Below, piece by piece: positions 44,874 to 54,478 of a stretch of DNA of 64,000 nt. The first letter of the stretch is position 1; every line of letters starts with the position of its first letter. Under the pieces are notes generated by a model. The model was not told the DNA's origin. It searched no databases and saw nothing but the letters and a program-made list of their open reading frames with translations. The DNA comes from an uncultured Bacteroidota bacterium. Lineage in GTDB: Bacteria; Bacteroidota; Bacteroidia; Chitinophagales; Chitinophagaceae. A program made the translations under genes and the position numbers. The stretch spans positions 1 to 64,000 of the forward strand of contig CAILLK010000067.1 in the NCBI GenBank assembly GCA_903835005.1. Reading direction: 5' to 3'.

Positions 44874-45728
44874 TTGAGCGTTTACAAAAATTTATTAAAG
44901 AAACGAAATACTAATCCGCAGGCCGAGATGGGTTTTCTCGACCATGTCGAAGACCTGCGATGGCATATCATCCGGAGTGCTGCGGCCATATTGGTTGCTG
45001 CAATTGTTGTTTTTTGCAAAGTTGAGGTGGTTTTCGACCGCGTGATTTTAGGTCCCGCTCATGGCGATTTCGTTTCTTACAAATGGTTTTGTGCGTTGGG
45101 CAGGCTGTTGCATTACGATGCCTTTTGCCTGGGCCAGGTAACTATGAAATTCCAGAATACCGCTGTTACCGGGCAGTTCATGATGGCTCTTTCCACATCT
45201 TTATGGATCGGTTTTATCATAGCTTTCCCCTATGTGCTCTGGGAGTTGTGGAAGTTTATAAGACCTGCACTCAAGCCTTCAGAAGTCAGGATGGCAAAAG
45301 GCATAGTTTTCTGGTGCTCCTTGTTATTTTTTACCGGTGTTTTCTTTGCCTACTATATAGTTGCCCCCTACGCCATCAACTTCTTTGGCAATTACCAGTT
45401 AAGCCCCAGCGTGCAGAATATTGTTACCCTCGATAATTATTTTGATATGATCAGCACCCTGGTGCTGGCTCTGGGCATTGTTTTCGAAATGCCCATATTG
45501 GTATTGTTTCTCACAAGGATCGGTATTCTTACCCCGGTGTTGCTCCGCAAAAACCGCAAACTGGCATTTCTCATATTATTCATCCTTTCCGAAATCATTA
45601 CACCACCCGATTTGTTCAGTTGCCTGCTGGTTTTTATACCTTTGTATATATTATACGAAATTACCGTAGTAATGAGTACCCGTACTTACAGCGAAAGATT
45701 AAAACGTCAGGCCGAAAAAGATAACTAA
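44874..45728 (+). CDS. tatC: Twin-arginine translocase subunit TatC
   Basis: 284 residues with six membrane helices. MGFLDHVEDLRWHIIRS is the conserved N-terminal FLxHLxELR-type motif. The cytoplasmic loop PYVLWELWKFIRPALKPSE and the periplasmic FEMPILVLFLTRIGIL segment are present. TatC recognises twin-arginine signal peptides and forms the translocase with TatA. Start is TTG 44874, or ATG 44928 just before the motif. The N-terminal 18 extra residues are basic, so TTG is plausible. It overlaps no gene and is five bases ahead of rpiB, so both share an operon. Confidence 0.95.
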   Translation: MSVYKNLLKKRNTNPQAEMGFLDHVEDLRWHIIRSAAAILVAAIVVFCKVEVVFDRVILGPAHGDFVSYKWFCALGRLLHYDAFCLGQVTMKFQNTAVTGQFMMALSTSLWIGFIIAFPYVLWELWKFIRPALKPSEVRMAKGIVFWCSLLFFTGVFFAYYIVAPYAINFFGNYQLSPSVQNIVTLDNYFDMISTLVLALGIVFEMPILVLFLTRIGILTPVLLRKNRKLAFLILFILSEIITPPDLFSCLLVFIPLYILYEITVVMSTRTYSERLKRQAEKDN

Positions 45729-45732
45729 GCTT

Positions 45733-46182
45733 ATGAGCAACATAACTTTCAATAAACAGCTACCCATCGCCATAGGCGGAGACCATGCAGGCTTTGACTA
45801 TAAAGAAGCGATTAAAAAAGTATTAACATCGGGTGGCTGGCAGATAGACGATAAGGGAGCTTATAGCCTTGATAGCGTAGACTATCCCGACTTTGCACAT
45901 CCCGTAGCATCTATGGTAGAAGAAGGCAAAGCCGCGGCAGGCATCCTTATTTGCGGAAGTGGAAACGGTGTGGCCATGACCGCCAACAAACACCATGGCA
46001 TCCGTGCCGCCCTCTGCTGGACAGATGAACTGGCTTCACTTGCCCGCCAGCATAATAACGCAAATGTTATCTGCATTCCCGCCCGATTCGTTTCCCTTGA
46101 TCTCGCAGAGAAAATGGTAACCACCTTCCTCTCTACTGAGTTTGAAGGTGGCAGGCATGAGCGGAGAGTGGAAAAGATCTGA
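45733..46182 (+). CDS. rpiB: Ribose-5-phosphate isomerase B
   Basis: 149 residues. GGDHAGFDYKEAIKKVL at the N terminus and the active-site loop ICGSGNGVAMTANKHHGIRAALC (Cys plus the HGIRA phosphate site). It interconverts ribulose-5-P and ribose-5-P in the pentose-phosphate pathway. It starts four bases after the tatC stop and converges with the NHL T9SS gene (9-bp gap). Confidence 0.95.
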   Translation: MSNITFNKQLPIAIGGDHAGFDYKEAIKKVLTSGGWQIDDKGAYSLDSVDYPDFAHPVASMVEEGKAAAGILICGSGNGVAMTANKHHGIRAALCWTDELASLARQHNNANVICIPARFVSLDLAEKMVTTFLSTEFEGGRHERRVEKI

Positions 46183-46191
46183 TAAAAAAAA

Positions 46192-49100
46192 CTACTTCTT
46201 TACAAACTTCCCAATAGCAGAATTGTTGATACCGACGAAATAAACGCCGGGGGAAAGGTCGCTTACCTTTATCTCAGTTAGGTCGCGATGGCTCTCAATC
46301 GCCATCACCTTTTCACCCATGATGTTATATATAATAATGCAGCCTGTTTTGAATGAAGAACTGATGTAGAGCACATCAGTCACAGGGTTAGGGTAGAGGT
46401 ATGTATCGCCTGCCAGAACCGTCATATAATTTATCTCAGTAGAACAAGCTGTTGTTACATAAATCATTTTATACGTAGTTGCTGTACCGCATGTATTGGT
46501 AACCCTGTAAATAATCGAATCTGTACCTGCCCCATGTCCCGTTACTGCCCCGGCCGTTACTGTTGCAATTGCAATATTACTGCTGGTCCATATGCCCCCG
46601 GGAATAGTATCTGTAAGCAGTATTGTCAGGCTGGTACATACCGTATCCATACCAGTTATTATCCCGGCATCCGGAATCGGATTAATGGTAACAATATGCT
46701 TGCTGCTGTAAATACCACATCCATTACTAACTGTATATAGAATTGTATCTGTGCCACTTGTAGCTCCGGTAACAAGGCCAGCAACAGAAATGACAGCGTT
46801 TGTATTAGTACAGCTCCATGTACCCCCTGTGGTTGAATCTGCAAGCAAAATTCCTGACTCCGCACATACCATTACCGGGCCCGTTATAATTGCAGCATGT
46901 GGCAGCGGGTTGATCGTAATAATTTTTACTGCTGTCGCTGTTCCGCAAACATTGGTTACTGTATAATTGATGGTGTCAATTCCACTTGCAGCACCGGTAA
47001 CAGTGCCACCAATTACTGCGGCAAGGCTGTTTACCGCACTCCAGGTGCCGCCGGCAGTTCCATCCGCAAGTGTTATATCAGAATCTGCACAAACTGATGA
47101 AAGGCCGCTAATGGTTCCGGCAAAGGGAAATGGGTTTATCGTCACAGGCATAGAGGCCAAAGATGTGCCGCAGGAATTGGTTACCGAATAATTTATGGTA
47201 TCCGTTCCTGCCACAAGCCCGGTTACAGTGCCACCCGCCACCGAAGCCAGGGTGTTTGCCGTGCTCCATGTGCCACCAGTTATTGTTTCGGTTAAAGTTA
47301 TCACTGCACCTGTACATACCACCGAAGGTCCGCCAATAGCCCCGGCATATGGTAAAGGATTTATGATCACAGGTACAGATGTTTCTGCCGTACCGCATGA
47401 ATTGGTAACCAAATAATTTATGGTATCCGTTCCGGCCAATATACCAGTTATTGTACCGCCAGCCACCGAAGCCAGTGCATTTACAGCACTCCACGTACCC
47501 CCGGTCATTGTTTCAGATAAACTTATTGTTGCCCCTGCACATACCGATGAAGGTCCGCTTATTGATCCTGCATTTGGCAGTGGGTTTACGGTCACCGGCC
47601 GGGAGGCCATAGATAATCCACAGTAATTGGTAATAGTATATTTTATGGTGTCTATACCGGCCGACAACCCTGTTACAGTGCCGCCTGTCACCGAAGCTAG
47701 GGTGTTTGCTGCGCTCCATATACCACCGGCTATTGTTTCAGTCAGGCTTATAGATGAACCTGCACATACTATCCCGGGCCCGCTTATCGCCCCTGCGGTA
47801 GCAGCAGGTACAATGCTTATTATCTTGCTGGTGCTGGCAACACCACAGCTATTTATATTCACATAGTAGATCGTGTCCGTCCCTGGCAAAACGCCGGTAA
47901 GGTTGGCTGCGCTTATTACACCACTGGTATTGGCACTTAGCCATGAGCCACCGCTTATGCCATCAGTTAAAGAGATGGAAGACCCTGTACACACACTGTC
48001 TGCGCAGATAATGGTACCTGCCGACGGGTTTTGATAAACGGTTACGCTGCTCAGATAGGTACTTGACCCGGTAGTATAGGTCATAAATGCCACACCTGCC
48101 GAGATACCCGTTACAAACCCTGTTGTTGCTCCTACCGTTGCTATAGATGGGGCGCTGCTGCTCCATGTGCCGCCGGGCAGCGGGTTGCTCAAAGCAATTG
48201 TACCACCAATACAGATGCCACTGGATATTTTCCTCACCCGGTTATTGTTGTGGTCTGCCAGATAAACATTTTCAAATGAGTCGACAGCAACTGTAAATGG
48301 CTGACCTATTTCAGCGGCTGTTGCCGGGCCCCCATCGCCCGAATAACTATTAATCCCGGTGCCGGCTATTGTAGTGATAATACCTGCATTATCTATTTTC
48401 CGAATTTTATAATTAGCTGCATCGCCTATAAAAAGGGTACCAGCCGCATCTACTGCCACACTGCCCGGAGTATAAAGTTGAGCAGCAGTTGCCGGACCGC
48501 CATCTCCCAGCGAGCCAGCGGCGCCCGTACCGGCTATAGTGGTAATAATTCCCGCAGTATTCACTTTCCTTACCCTGTTATTGAAGCAATCAGCTATGTA
48601 CATATTGCCCATCGCGTCTATTGCTACACTGTTAGGGCAATAAAGACAGGCCAGGGTAGCCGGGCCTCCATCGCCGCAAAAACCTTCAGTCCCGCTGCCG
48701 GCTACGGTAGTAATAATACCGGCTGGGCTGATTTTGCGTATCCTGTGGTTCCACTGGTCAGCGATATAAAAATTACCATAGCCATCAGTAGTTGTACCCC
48801 AGCAAGATGTAAAAGTGGCGCCTGTGGCCGGGCCTCCATCTCCGCCATATCCCGCTGCAGTGCTTCCGGCAATGGTGGTTATAATACCCGTACTGTTTAC
48901 CTTCCTGATGTAGTTGTTGAAATAAAAGGTCATGTAAGTATTGCCTGCCTGGTCGGTTGTTGCGCTCATGGGTTGATACATCGCTGCCATTGTTGCACTG
49001 CCACCATCGCCGGTATAACCCGATACACCACTGCCGCCAATTGTATTAATAATACCTGCACTGCTGATAACCCGAAGCCGGTTATTCATTCTGTCAGCAA

Positions 49101-49275
49101 TATATATATTGCCGGGCCCGGCAAGCGCTATTGAACTTGGGTTATAAAGCTCGGCAGCGGTTGCCTGGCCACCATCACCTGTAAATCCGGGAGTTCCGTT
49201 GCCTGCAATGGTCGTAATTATCTGACCGCCAGCAAATACCGGCATCAGTAACAATAGTATTAATATATGCCGCAC
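46192..49275 (-). CDS. Large NHL-repeat, Ig-like T9SS surface protein
   Basis: 1027 residues from GTG 49275 (signal peptide RHILILLLLMPVFAGGQ). N-terminal 350 residues hold about six NHL repeats, each with a pattern like ITTIAGTGAAGSLGDGG and IYIADCFNNRVRKV, forming a beta propeller. Then follow seven or eight Ig/BIG2-like repeats of about 75 residues (VCAGSSISLTETIAGG, GTDTINYTVTN.CGT), alike but not identical. The last 70 residues are a T9SS tail (LYPNPVTDVLYISSS, LSPGVYFVG). It is probably a surface adhesin or binding protein. A related architecture recurs at 58702. Confidence 0.88.
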   Translation of the reverse strand: MRHILILLLLMPVFAGGQIITTIAGNGTPGFTGDGGQATAAELYNPSSIALAGPGNIYIADRMNNRLRVISSAGIINTIGGSGVSGYTGDGGSATMAAMYQPMSATTDQAGNTYMTFYFNNYIRKVNSTGIITTIAGSTAAGYGGDGGPATGATFTSCWGTTTDGYGNFYIADQWNHRIRKISPAGIITTVAGSGTEGFCGDGGPATLACLYCPNSVAIDAMGNMYIADCFNNRVRKVNTAGIITTIAGTGAAGSLGDGGPATAAQLYTPGSVAVDAAGTLFIGDAANYKIRKIDNAGIITTIAGTGINSYSGDGGPATAAEIGQPFTVAVDSFENVYLADHNNNRVRKISSGICIGGTIALSNPLPGGTWSSSAPSIATVGATTGFVTGISAGVAFMTYTTGSSTYLSSVTVYQNPSAGTIICADSVCTGSSISLTDGISGGSWLSANTSGVISAANLTGVLPGTDTIYYVNINSCGVASTSKIISIVPAATAGAISGPGIVCAGSSISLTETIAGGIWSAANTLASVTGGTVTGLSAGIDTIKYTITNYCGLSMASRPVTVNPLPNAGSISGPSSVCAGATISLSETMTGGTWSAVNALASVAGGTITGILAGTDTINYLVTNSCGTAETSVPVIINPLPYAGAIGGPSVVCTGAVITLTETITGGTWSTANTLASVAGGTVTGLVAGTDTINYSVTNSCGTSLASMPVTINPFPFAGTISGLSSVCADSDITLADGTAGGTWSAVNSLAAVIGGTVTGAASGIDTINYTVTNVCGTATAVKIITINPLPHAAIITGPVMVCAESGILLADSTTGGTWSCTNTNAVISVAGLVTGATSGTDTILYTVSNGCGIYSSKHIVTINPIPDAGIITGMDTVCTSLTILLTDTIPGGIWTSSNIAIATVTAGAVTGHGAGTDSIIYRVTNTCGTATTYKMIYVTTACSTEINYMTVLAGDTYLYPNPVTDVLYISSSFKTGCIIIYNIMGEKVMAIESHRDLTEIKVSDLSPGVYFVGINNSAIGKFVKK

Positions 49276-49637
49276 AAAGTAGGTTTAATTGTAAAGATAG
49301 CAATTATGTTAACCCTTCAGGAAATATCCCTTTTCTGATATGTTTATTTCGACGTTGTCGGTACTCATGATGCCAATATGAATAACGCTTCATCTGCCGG
49401 GGTAGTAGGTTATTAAAAACCTATTTTAGCTTCATTAGTTACTCAGATATTACATAAACAATGGTCTCTAAAACTTACTATACAGATCGGTTTAAAGGAA
49501 TTTCTGCTTCAATTCTCCGTTGCATCGCCGGTATTATTATGTTAGATACTTGATCAGGCTGTCTCTATAGAATTCATCTATGAAGGGTAATATATGAGAT
49601 ACATCCAACGATTTACTGTAGCATTTTCCACACCAGT
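49276..49637. other. Non-coding stretch
   Basis: 362 bp with no open frame I can support. A weak hairpin (taggtt ... aaccta, followed by tttta) lies at about 49406-49425. Nothing else was seen. Confidence 0.35.
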
Positions 49638-50279
49638 TCAACCTGCTACTTCCATAAACACAGCCTCAAGCTCACTCAGCATCATAGCAGTTGCTCCCCA
49701 TATTATGGTGCCATCTTCTAATTTATAAGCACGTACCTGCCGGATTACACCAGGTATAGCCGGAGAGATAACGTCAGTTATGGTCTTGCGTTCGTGATGG
49801 AAAAGGCTGGTTAAAGGAACCTCAATGGTAAAAGATACTTCATTTTGGCTAAGGTTATAATCCAGTCGTTTTTCTGCAAAGGCAACAAATGGAAAAACAT
49901 GAAAATTGCTGACAGGAATGTATAGCGGTGTAAGGGCTCCCAGAACTTCAAAGTCAGATGAATGAATACCTACCTCTTCCCAAGCTTCGCGTAAGGCTGT
50001 TGCTTTGAGGTCATCATCTTCTTTATCCATGCTACCCCCCGGGAAACTTACCTGCCCGCTATGCGCTGTTTTGTCTTCCCGTCTTTTCATCAGCAACACA
50101 TTCAGTGCACCATTTACCGGGAACAGAAGGCATAACACCGCACTTAGCCTTGCATTATCTGGCACTTTGAGTGGCATGGTAACTACCCGGCCCATCATTT
50201 TTTCCTGGGCAGTAAGGCCAGGCAGCGGTTGTTGCAACCGCTGTCTTAGCCTGTCTGTTATTTGTTTATAATCACTCAA
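49638..50279 (-). CDS. Nudix hydrolase, CoA pyrophosphatase-like
   Basis: 213 residues. Nudix box GGSMDKEDDDLKATALREAWEEVG (G-x5-E-x7-REAxEExG). The upstream VSFPGGSMDKED is the pattern of the NudL/CoA-diphosphatase branch. It probably cleaves CoA or its derivatives to 3',5'-ADP and phosphopantetheine. The start is TTG 50279; an internal ATG pair (MMGRVV) would be too short. It lies 22 bp after the pirin gene on the same strand. Confidence 0.87.
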   Translation of the reverse strand: MSDYKQITDRLRQRLQQPLPGLTAQEKMMGRVVTMPLKVPDNARLSAVLCLLFPVNGALNVLLMKRREDKTAHSGQVSFPGGSMDKEDDDLKATALREAWEEVGIHSSDFEVLGALTPLYIPVSNFHVFPFVAFAEKRLDYNLSQNEVSFTIEVPLTSLFHHERKTITDVISPAIPGVIRQVRAYKLEDGTIIWGATAMMLSELEAVFMEVAG

Positions 50280-50301
50280 ATCTCTGCTTCAGTTTTTTGA
50301 A

Positions 50302-51021
50302 TTAAAAAGTCATTGGCACTTCAAAAATAATCACATCACTTTTCTGAATTGCTTTTATTTCAAAACTTTCAGCTTCACTTATACCGATAGCATCCCGTTT
50401 GTTCAGTTCCTGCTCACCAACTTTTATACTTCCATCAATAACAAAGATATAAGCCCCGTGATTTGCTGTGTGTAAAACAGATGTTACACCATGTCCAGGT
50501 TCAAGAGCTGTACGGTATATCCAGGCATCCTGGTGGATTTTCAGGCCGGCATCACTATTATCAATTGGTGAAACAAGGGTTTGAAGTTGGTTCTGTCTGT
50601 CTTCGACCAGGAATGTCTTTTGGTCATACTGGGGCTGTACACCCTTCTCTTTCGGGAAAATCCAGGTTTGAAGCAGGTTTACCTTTTTCCTGGGGTCGGG
50701 GTTGTACTCGCTGTGGGTTACCCCTTTTCCGGCGCTCATTACCTGCACTTCGCCCGGCACAATCTGCCGGGCATGGCCCATGCTGTCTTTATGTTCCAGT
50801 GTGCCATCCAGCACAATAGTGATGATCTCCATATTATCGTGCGGGTGCTTGCCGAAGCCTTCTCCGCCAGCTACTATATCATCATTCAGCACTCTTAGCG
50901 CCCCGAAATGGATCTTTGAAGGATCATACCAGCCTGCAAAACTGAAGGAATGGTGCGCATCGAGCCATCCGTGGTTGGCGTGGCCTCTTTTCTCCGCTGG
51001 ATGAAAAATTGTTTTTGCCAT
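50302..51021 (-). CDS. Pirin-family (bicupin) protein
   Basis: 239 residues from ATG 51021. Pirin signature FHPAEKRGHANHGWLDAHHSFSF, metal ligands in HFGALRVLNDD and GFGKHPHDNMEIITIVLDG (H.H...E pattern), and QVMSAGKGVTHSE (His). The C-terminal cupin is less conserved. Bacterial pirins of this branch can be quercetin 2,3-dioxygenases or regulators; the substrate is not decidable. The longer frame to 51060 is rejected. Confidence 0.9.
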   Translation of the reverse strand: MAKTIFHPAEKRGHANHGWLDAHHSFSFAGWYDPSKIHFGALRVLNDDIVAGGEGFGKHPHDNMEIITIVLDGTLEHKDSMGHARQIVPGEVQVMSAGKGVTHSEYNPDPRKKVNLLQTWIFPKEKGVQPQYDQKTFLVEDRQNQLQTLVSPIDNSDAGLKIHQDAWIYRTALEPGHGVTSVLHTANHGAYIFVIDGSIKVGEQELNKRDAIGISEAESFEIKAIQKSDVIIFEVPMTF

Positions 51022-51221
51022 AATTATTGGTTTTGAATTTTTACGTGTATCTACATACAATGCAAACCTCCTGCCACATTAAATCTCTGCCAAAGTTGCA
51101 GAAATAATATGTTAAATTGCCGGTTGATTCAGCAGATCAGAGACTTTTTAATCGAAAACGCTTCGTTTAATCATAGTGAACTGAACTGATGCACCTTTTT
51201 TGACATTTGACTTTAATAAAC

Positions 51222-52385
51222 ATGCCACAAACTATACTGGTAATAGACGACGAAAGAGCGATACGTAAAGCGCTCGGAGAAATTCTTTCTTTTGAGGGAT
51301 TCATTATTGATGAAGCTGCCGACGGAGCTGAAGGTGCAAAAAAAATAAAGGACAACAGTTACGATTGTATACTCTGTGATATTAAGATGCCTAAAATGGA
51401 CGGACTTGAAGTGCTGCTGTTTGCAAAAGCGGAGAAACCGGATATACCTTTTATTGTTATCTCAGGCCATGGAAATATTGAAACAGCTGTTGATGCCGTA
51501 AAGAAAGGCGCTTATGATTATATATCAAAACCACCAGATTTAAACCGTCTGCTCATAACTGTCAGGAATGCCATGGAGAAAAAATGCCTGGTGACTGAAA
51601 CAAAACAACTAAGGAAAAAGATAGCCCGGGGCAATGAAATGATTGGCTCAGGTGAAGCCATGATGCGTATACATGAAACAATTGCCAAGGTAGCTCCTAC
51701 CGATGCCCGGGTCCTTATAACAGGTGAAAACGGTGTTGGTAAAGAGCTTGTGGCCAGGAAGCTGCATGAACTAAGCCACCGGGCAGGCGGGCCAATGATA
51801 GAAGTAAATTGTGCGGCCATTCCATCTGAACTGATAGAGAGTGAATTGTTTGGCCATGAAAAAGGATCTTTTACATCAGCCATTAAACAAAAGCTGGGAA
51901 AATTTGAGCAGGCAAATGGAGGAACACTTTTCCTTGACGAGATTGGCGATATGAGTCATGACGCCCAGGCTAAAATGCTGCGCGCACTTCAGGAAAGCAA
52001 AATAACCAGGGTAGGTGGCGAAAAGGATATAAAGGTCGATGTGCGTGTAATTGCAGCAACCAATAAAAATCTGCTTGAAGAGGTGGAAGCCAAAAAATTC
52101 CGGCTCGATCTGTATCACAGGCTTAGTGTGATATTAATACAGGTGCCATCTCTCAACTCCCGAAAGGAAGATATTCCGGAACTGATACAACACTTCCTGA
52201 AAGATATATGCGAGGATTATAAGCAGCCCGTAAAAGAAATGGATCCCGCTGCAGTAAGTTTATTGCAGGCACATAACTGGACCGGTAATATAAGAGAGCT
52301 GCGAAATGTGGTAGAGCGGTTGATTATTCTCTCTGATAAAGTAATTACCCAAAAGGATGTGGAGACTTATATATTGGTGAAGTAA
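51222..52385 (+). CDS. NtrC-like response regulator lacking a DNA-binding domain
   Basis: 387 residues from ATG 51222. Receiver domain with ILVIDDERAIRKAL (acidic pocket), phospho-Asp in ILCDIKMPKMDGL, and KPPDLNRLL. AAA+ domain: Walker A GENGVGKELVARK, the sigma-54 contact loop as GSFTSA in place of GAFTGA, Walker B GTLFLDEIGDM, R-finger region. The protein ends with WTGNIRELRNVVERLIIL and about 20 more residues; no Fis-type helix-turn-helix follows. It may act without site-specific DNA binding. No histidine kinase is adjacent. A TTG at 51207 is the only earlier start. Confidence 0.88.
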   Translation: MPQTILVIDDERAIRKALGEILSFEGFIIDEAADGAEGAKKIKDNSYDCILCDIKMPKMDGLEVLLFAKAEKPDIPFIVISGHGNIETAVDAVKKGAYDYISKPPDLNRLLITVRNAMEKKCLVTETKQLRKKIARGNEMIGSGEAMMRIHETIAKVAPTDARVLITGENGVGKELVARKLHELSHRAGGPMIEVNCAAIPSELIESELFGHEKGSFTSAIKQKLGKFEQANGGTLFLDEIGDMSHDAQAKMLRALQESKITRVGGEKDIKVDVRVIAATNKNLLEEVEAKKFRLDLYHRLSVILIQVPSLNSRKEDIPELIQHFLKDICEDYKQPVKEMDPAAVSLLQAHNWTGNIRELRNVVERLIILSDKVITQKDVETYILVK

Positions 52386-52484
52386 CTCCTTGATTAATTT
52401 ATCCGGATCGGCATTAAACGCTTACCTTCCGAATATAGTAAGTCAGTAAACATTAATCGCTTTACCGCCGGGCATAATACCCGG

Positions 52485-52524
52485 AAGGGGTACCTGATTT
52501 AACAAAATCAGGCACCCCTTTTAG
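52485..52524. terminator. Bidirectional terminator between the regulator and the YXWGXW gene
   Basis: aaggggt-acctgattt and aaatcaggc-acccctttt pair over AACA, a long stem ending in T/A tracts on both sides. Confidence 0.88.
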
Positions 52525-53441
52525 GCTCCCGTAATCCGGTACTTATCGATGGCCATGTTCACCGCCACTTTGAGGATGTGACTGCTGGGGTTGCTGATGA
52601 TGTTGTTGTGGCTGTTGTTGCCTTTGCTTCTGAGGTTGCTGGTGTGCCTGTTGTTGTGGTTGCTGATGAACTGTTGTGGAGCTTGCCTGCTTTGTTTTCG
52701 CGGCAAATTATTGTTTTGTGCTGCTTGTTGATGCTGCTGTGCGGGAGATGTATTGTATGCCCTGCCTGCATTGCCTCTTATAGTATTTGCCGGAGCAACA
52801 TGATTTGTATTTGCAAACTGGCTACGGTCTTTGCCAGCTGTTTGTTGATGTCCTACCTGCGCAATTGTGGGCTGTGCATGGTGCTCTTGCATAGCACTCC
52901 GCTCTTGTGGTGACGGCCGTGCCGTAGTCCCACCCTGCCCGTTAAAGCTGCTTCTGCCGCCTCTGTTATTGACTACTGAATTGTTTACGTAGGTATTATG
53001 AATAACTGACCTGTTCACATTGGATACTGCAGTATTGTATTTGAATGAATTTCCTTCCCATCTGCCGCCACCATAACCTGATCCTCCATAGCCGTAACCA
53101 TAGTTAACACCGCCATAAAAGCCTACATGGCTGCCCCAGTAACCCTGGTGAAAACCATAGATGCCACCGGTATATCCCCAATAGCAGGGAGTCCATAAAT
53201 AGCCATTCTGCGGAGGTAACACCCACGAACCGGCTACCCAATAGTATCCATCCACGTTGTCATATGCCCAGTAACCGGGTGTCCATATATAGCCATCTGC
53301 CGGACAGATGGGCTTTACATAAACTGGTAATGCGGGAGGTGCAATATTTGCTGATATGCTGATATCAATTTGAGCGGATGCAGAGCCAGCTAAGGCAGTT
53401 GCAAGTAATAATACGACAGCAATTCTTCTGAAATTAATCAT
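52521..53441 (-). CDS. Secreted YXWGXW-repeat, Gln-rich protein with a frameshifted tail
   Basis: 306 residues as read. Signal peptide (VVLLLATALAGSASAQ). Then repeated aromatic motifs: YIWTPGYWAYDNVDGYYWV, GYLWTPCYWGY, YGFHQGYWGSHVGFYGGV, i.e. YXWGXW repeats, followed by a Gly/Tyr-rich stretch and Gln/Asn-rich tail. At about 52669 the reading frame seems to shift: after QAPQQ the other frame continues HQQPQQQAHQQPQ and ends GGEHGHR at 52543, a much more natural tail than the annotated ISNHNNRHTSN. So the last 50 residues are likely wrong or altered. Function unknown. Confidence 0.7.
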   Translation of the reverse strand: MINFRRIAVVLLLATALAGSASAQIDISISANIAPPALPVYVKPICPADGYIWTPGYWAYDNVDGYYWVAGSWVLPPQNGYLWTPCYWGYTGGIYGFHQGYWGSHVGFYGGVNYGYGYGGSGYGGGRWEGNSFKYNTAVSNVNRSVIHNTYVNNSVVNNRGGRSSFNGQGGTTARPSPQERSAMQEHHAQPTIAQVGHQQTAGKDRSQFANTNHVAPANTIRGNAGRAYNTSPAQQHQQAAQNNNLPRKQSRQAPQQFISNHNNRHTSNLRSKGNNSHNNIISNPSSHILKVAVNMAIDKYRITGA

Positions 53442-53502
53442 GATTATCTAATAGTTTTTAATGAAACAAATATTATTGCAGCGAAGGAAACAATGATAAT
53501 TA

Positions 53503-54241
53503 CTATGGCACAATAGCTGTTGTAGTTACAGGGCTTGCACTGATTGCATTGTACACATTTTTACCTGTGGCAAGATCTTCATAAAAAGATACATCGGCTA
53601 CTACATATCCATAAGATGCACAGTAAAATGTGTATCCGCTTGTGATTCCCTCATCATATAAATCACAGGGCGGAATAACAACCACAGCCTTGGTCTGGTT
53701 AGCAGCAATAGCTTTCACATAAACCAATACATAGTTTGCAGGTATGCCGCTCACTCCAGAATTTTTGTTGACAAAAACGATACAGTTTCTGGCCCTGGTA
53801 TCTGCCGTAAAATTGATAACAAGTGAATCTCCCGGTGTGGTTACAGAAGAAAAAGAGTTAACCGAAGCAGGAGAAAAATCCGGAATTGCCGAAAGCTTGA
53901 TGTCCTTATTAAGTGTCGCTTAAAAATTGGAAACTATTGGCTTTAGTAGCAGCATAACCGTTACCTTTGGCCGCAATGTTATAATCTCCTGTGCTGAGCT
54001 GGCCGAAAATAAAGTAACCGGTATTATCTGTATACATAGAAGTACCGCCATCATGAGCCAGGGCCACACCACCGTAATTGGTAATCACTTTAGTGCCATA
54101 CTGATCGTAAAGGCTTACATGGCCGCTTATGGCTCCGGTATAGGATGGACCCGCCGGGCCAGTATCGCCCTTTTTATTACAGGAACTGATTATAGAGAGT
54201 ACTCCTAAAATAACAGAAATTGCGAAATTCTTTTTAAACAT
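53503..54241 (-). pseudogene. Lipoprotein with carboxypeptidase-regulatory-like domain, frameshifted
   Basis: The first 110 residues (from ATG 54241) have a lipoprotein signal with Cys at SIISSC, a collagen-like GDTGPAGP, then a CarboxypepD_reg-like domain (ISGHVSLYDQYGTKV, GYFIFGQLSTGDYNI). The frame ends at 53909, but a one-base shift in a T/A run near 53915 restores ATLNKDIKLSAIPDFSPASV and leads on to VLVYVKAIAANQTKAVVV and the end at 53503. Joined it is a lipoprotein of about 245 residues. Either a recent mutation or a sequence error. Confidence 0.75.
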
Positions 54242-54478
54242 AACAAAATTTTTAATGTATTTGATTGAATATTTATGAACCTTTTTGAGTAATAGTTTTC
54301 ATAGCAAAGGTGAGCTTCATATTGGCGGAGATCATTACAGAATTAATAGAAATGATTTCATAGTTCTTTCTGCAGACCGAAAATCCGGAATATTTTTCTT
54401 TATATTTTGAGAGTGGTATTAAACTATTTCCTATTGACCTGGTCTACCCTTAACAACATTTATTTAAAAACAAAAATT

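Noticed and set aside
46534-47866. Plus-strand open frames opposite the Ig-like repeats
   Set aside because: They repeat with the same period as the coding repeats on the other strand and have Pro/Val-rich shadow composition; they are antisense shadows.
52559-52771. Thr/Ser-rich minus-strand frame within the YXWGXW gene
   Set aside because: The third reading of a CAA/CAG-rich tract; no start context and no family match.
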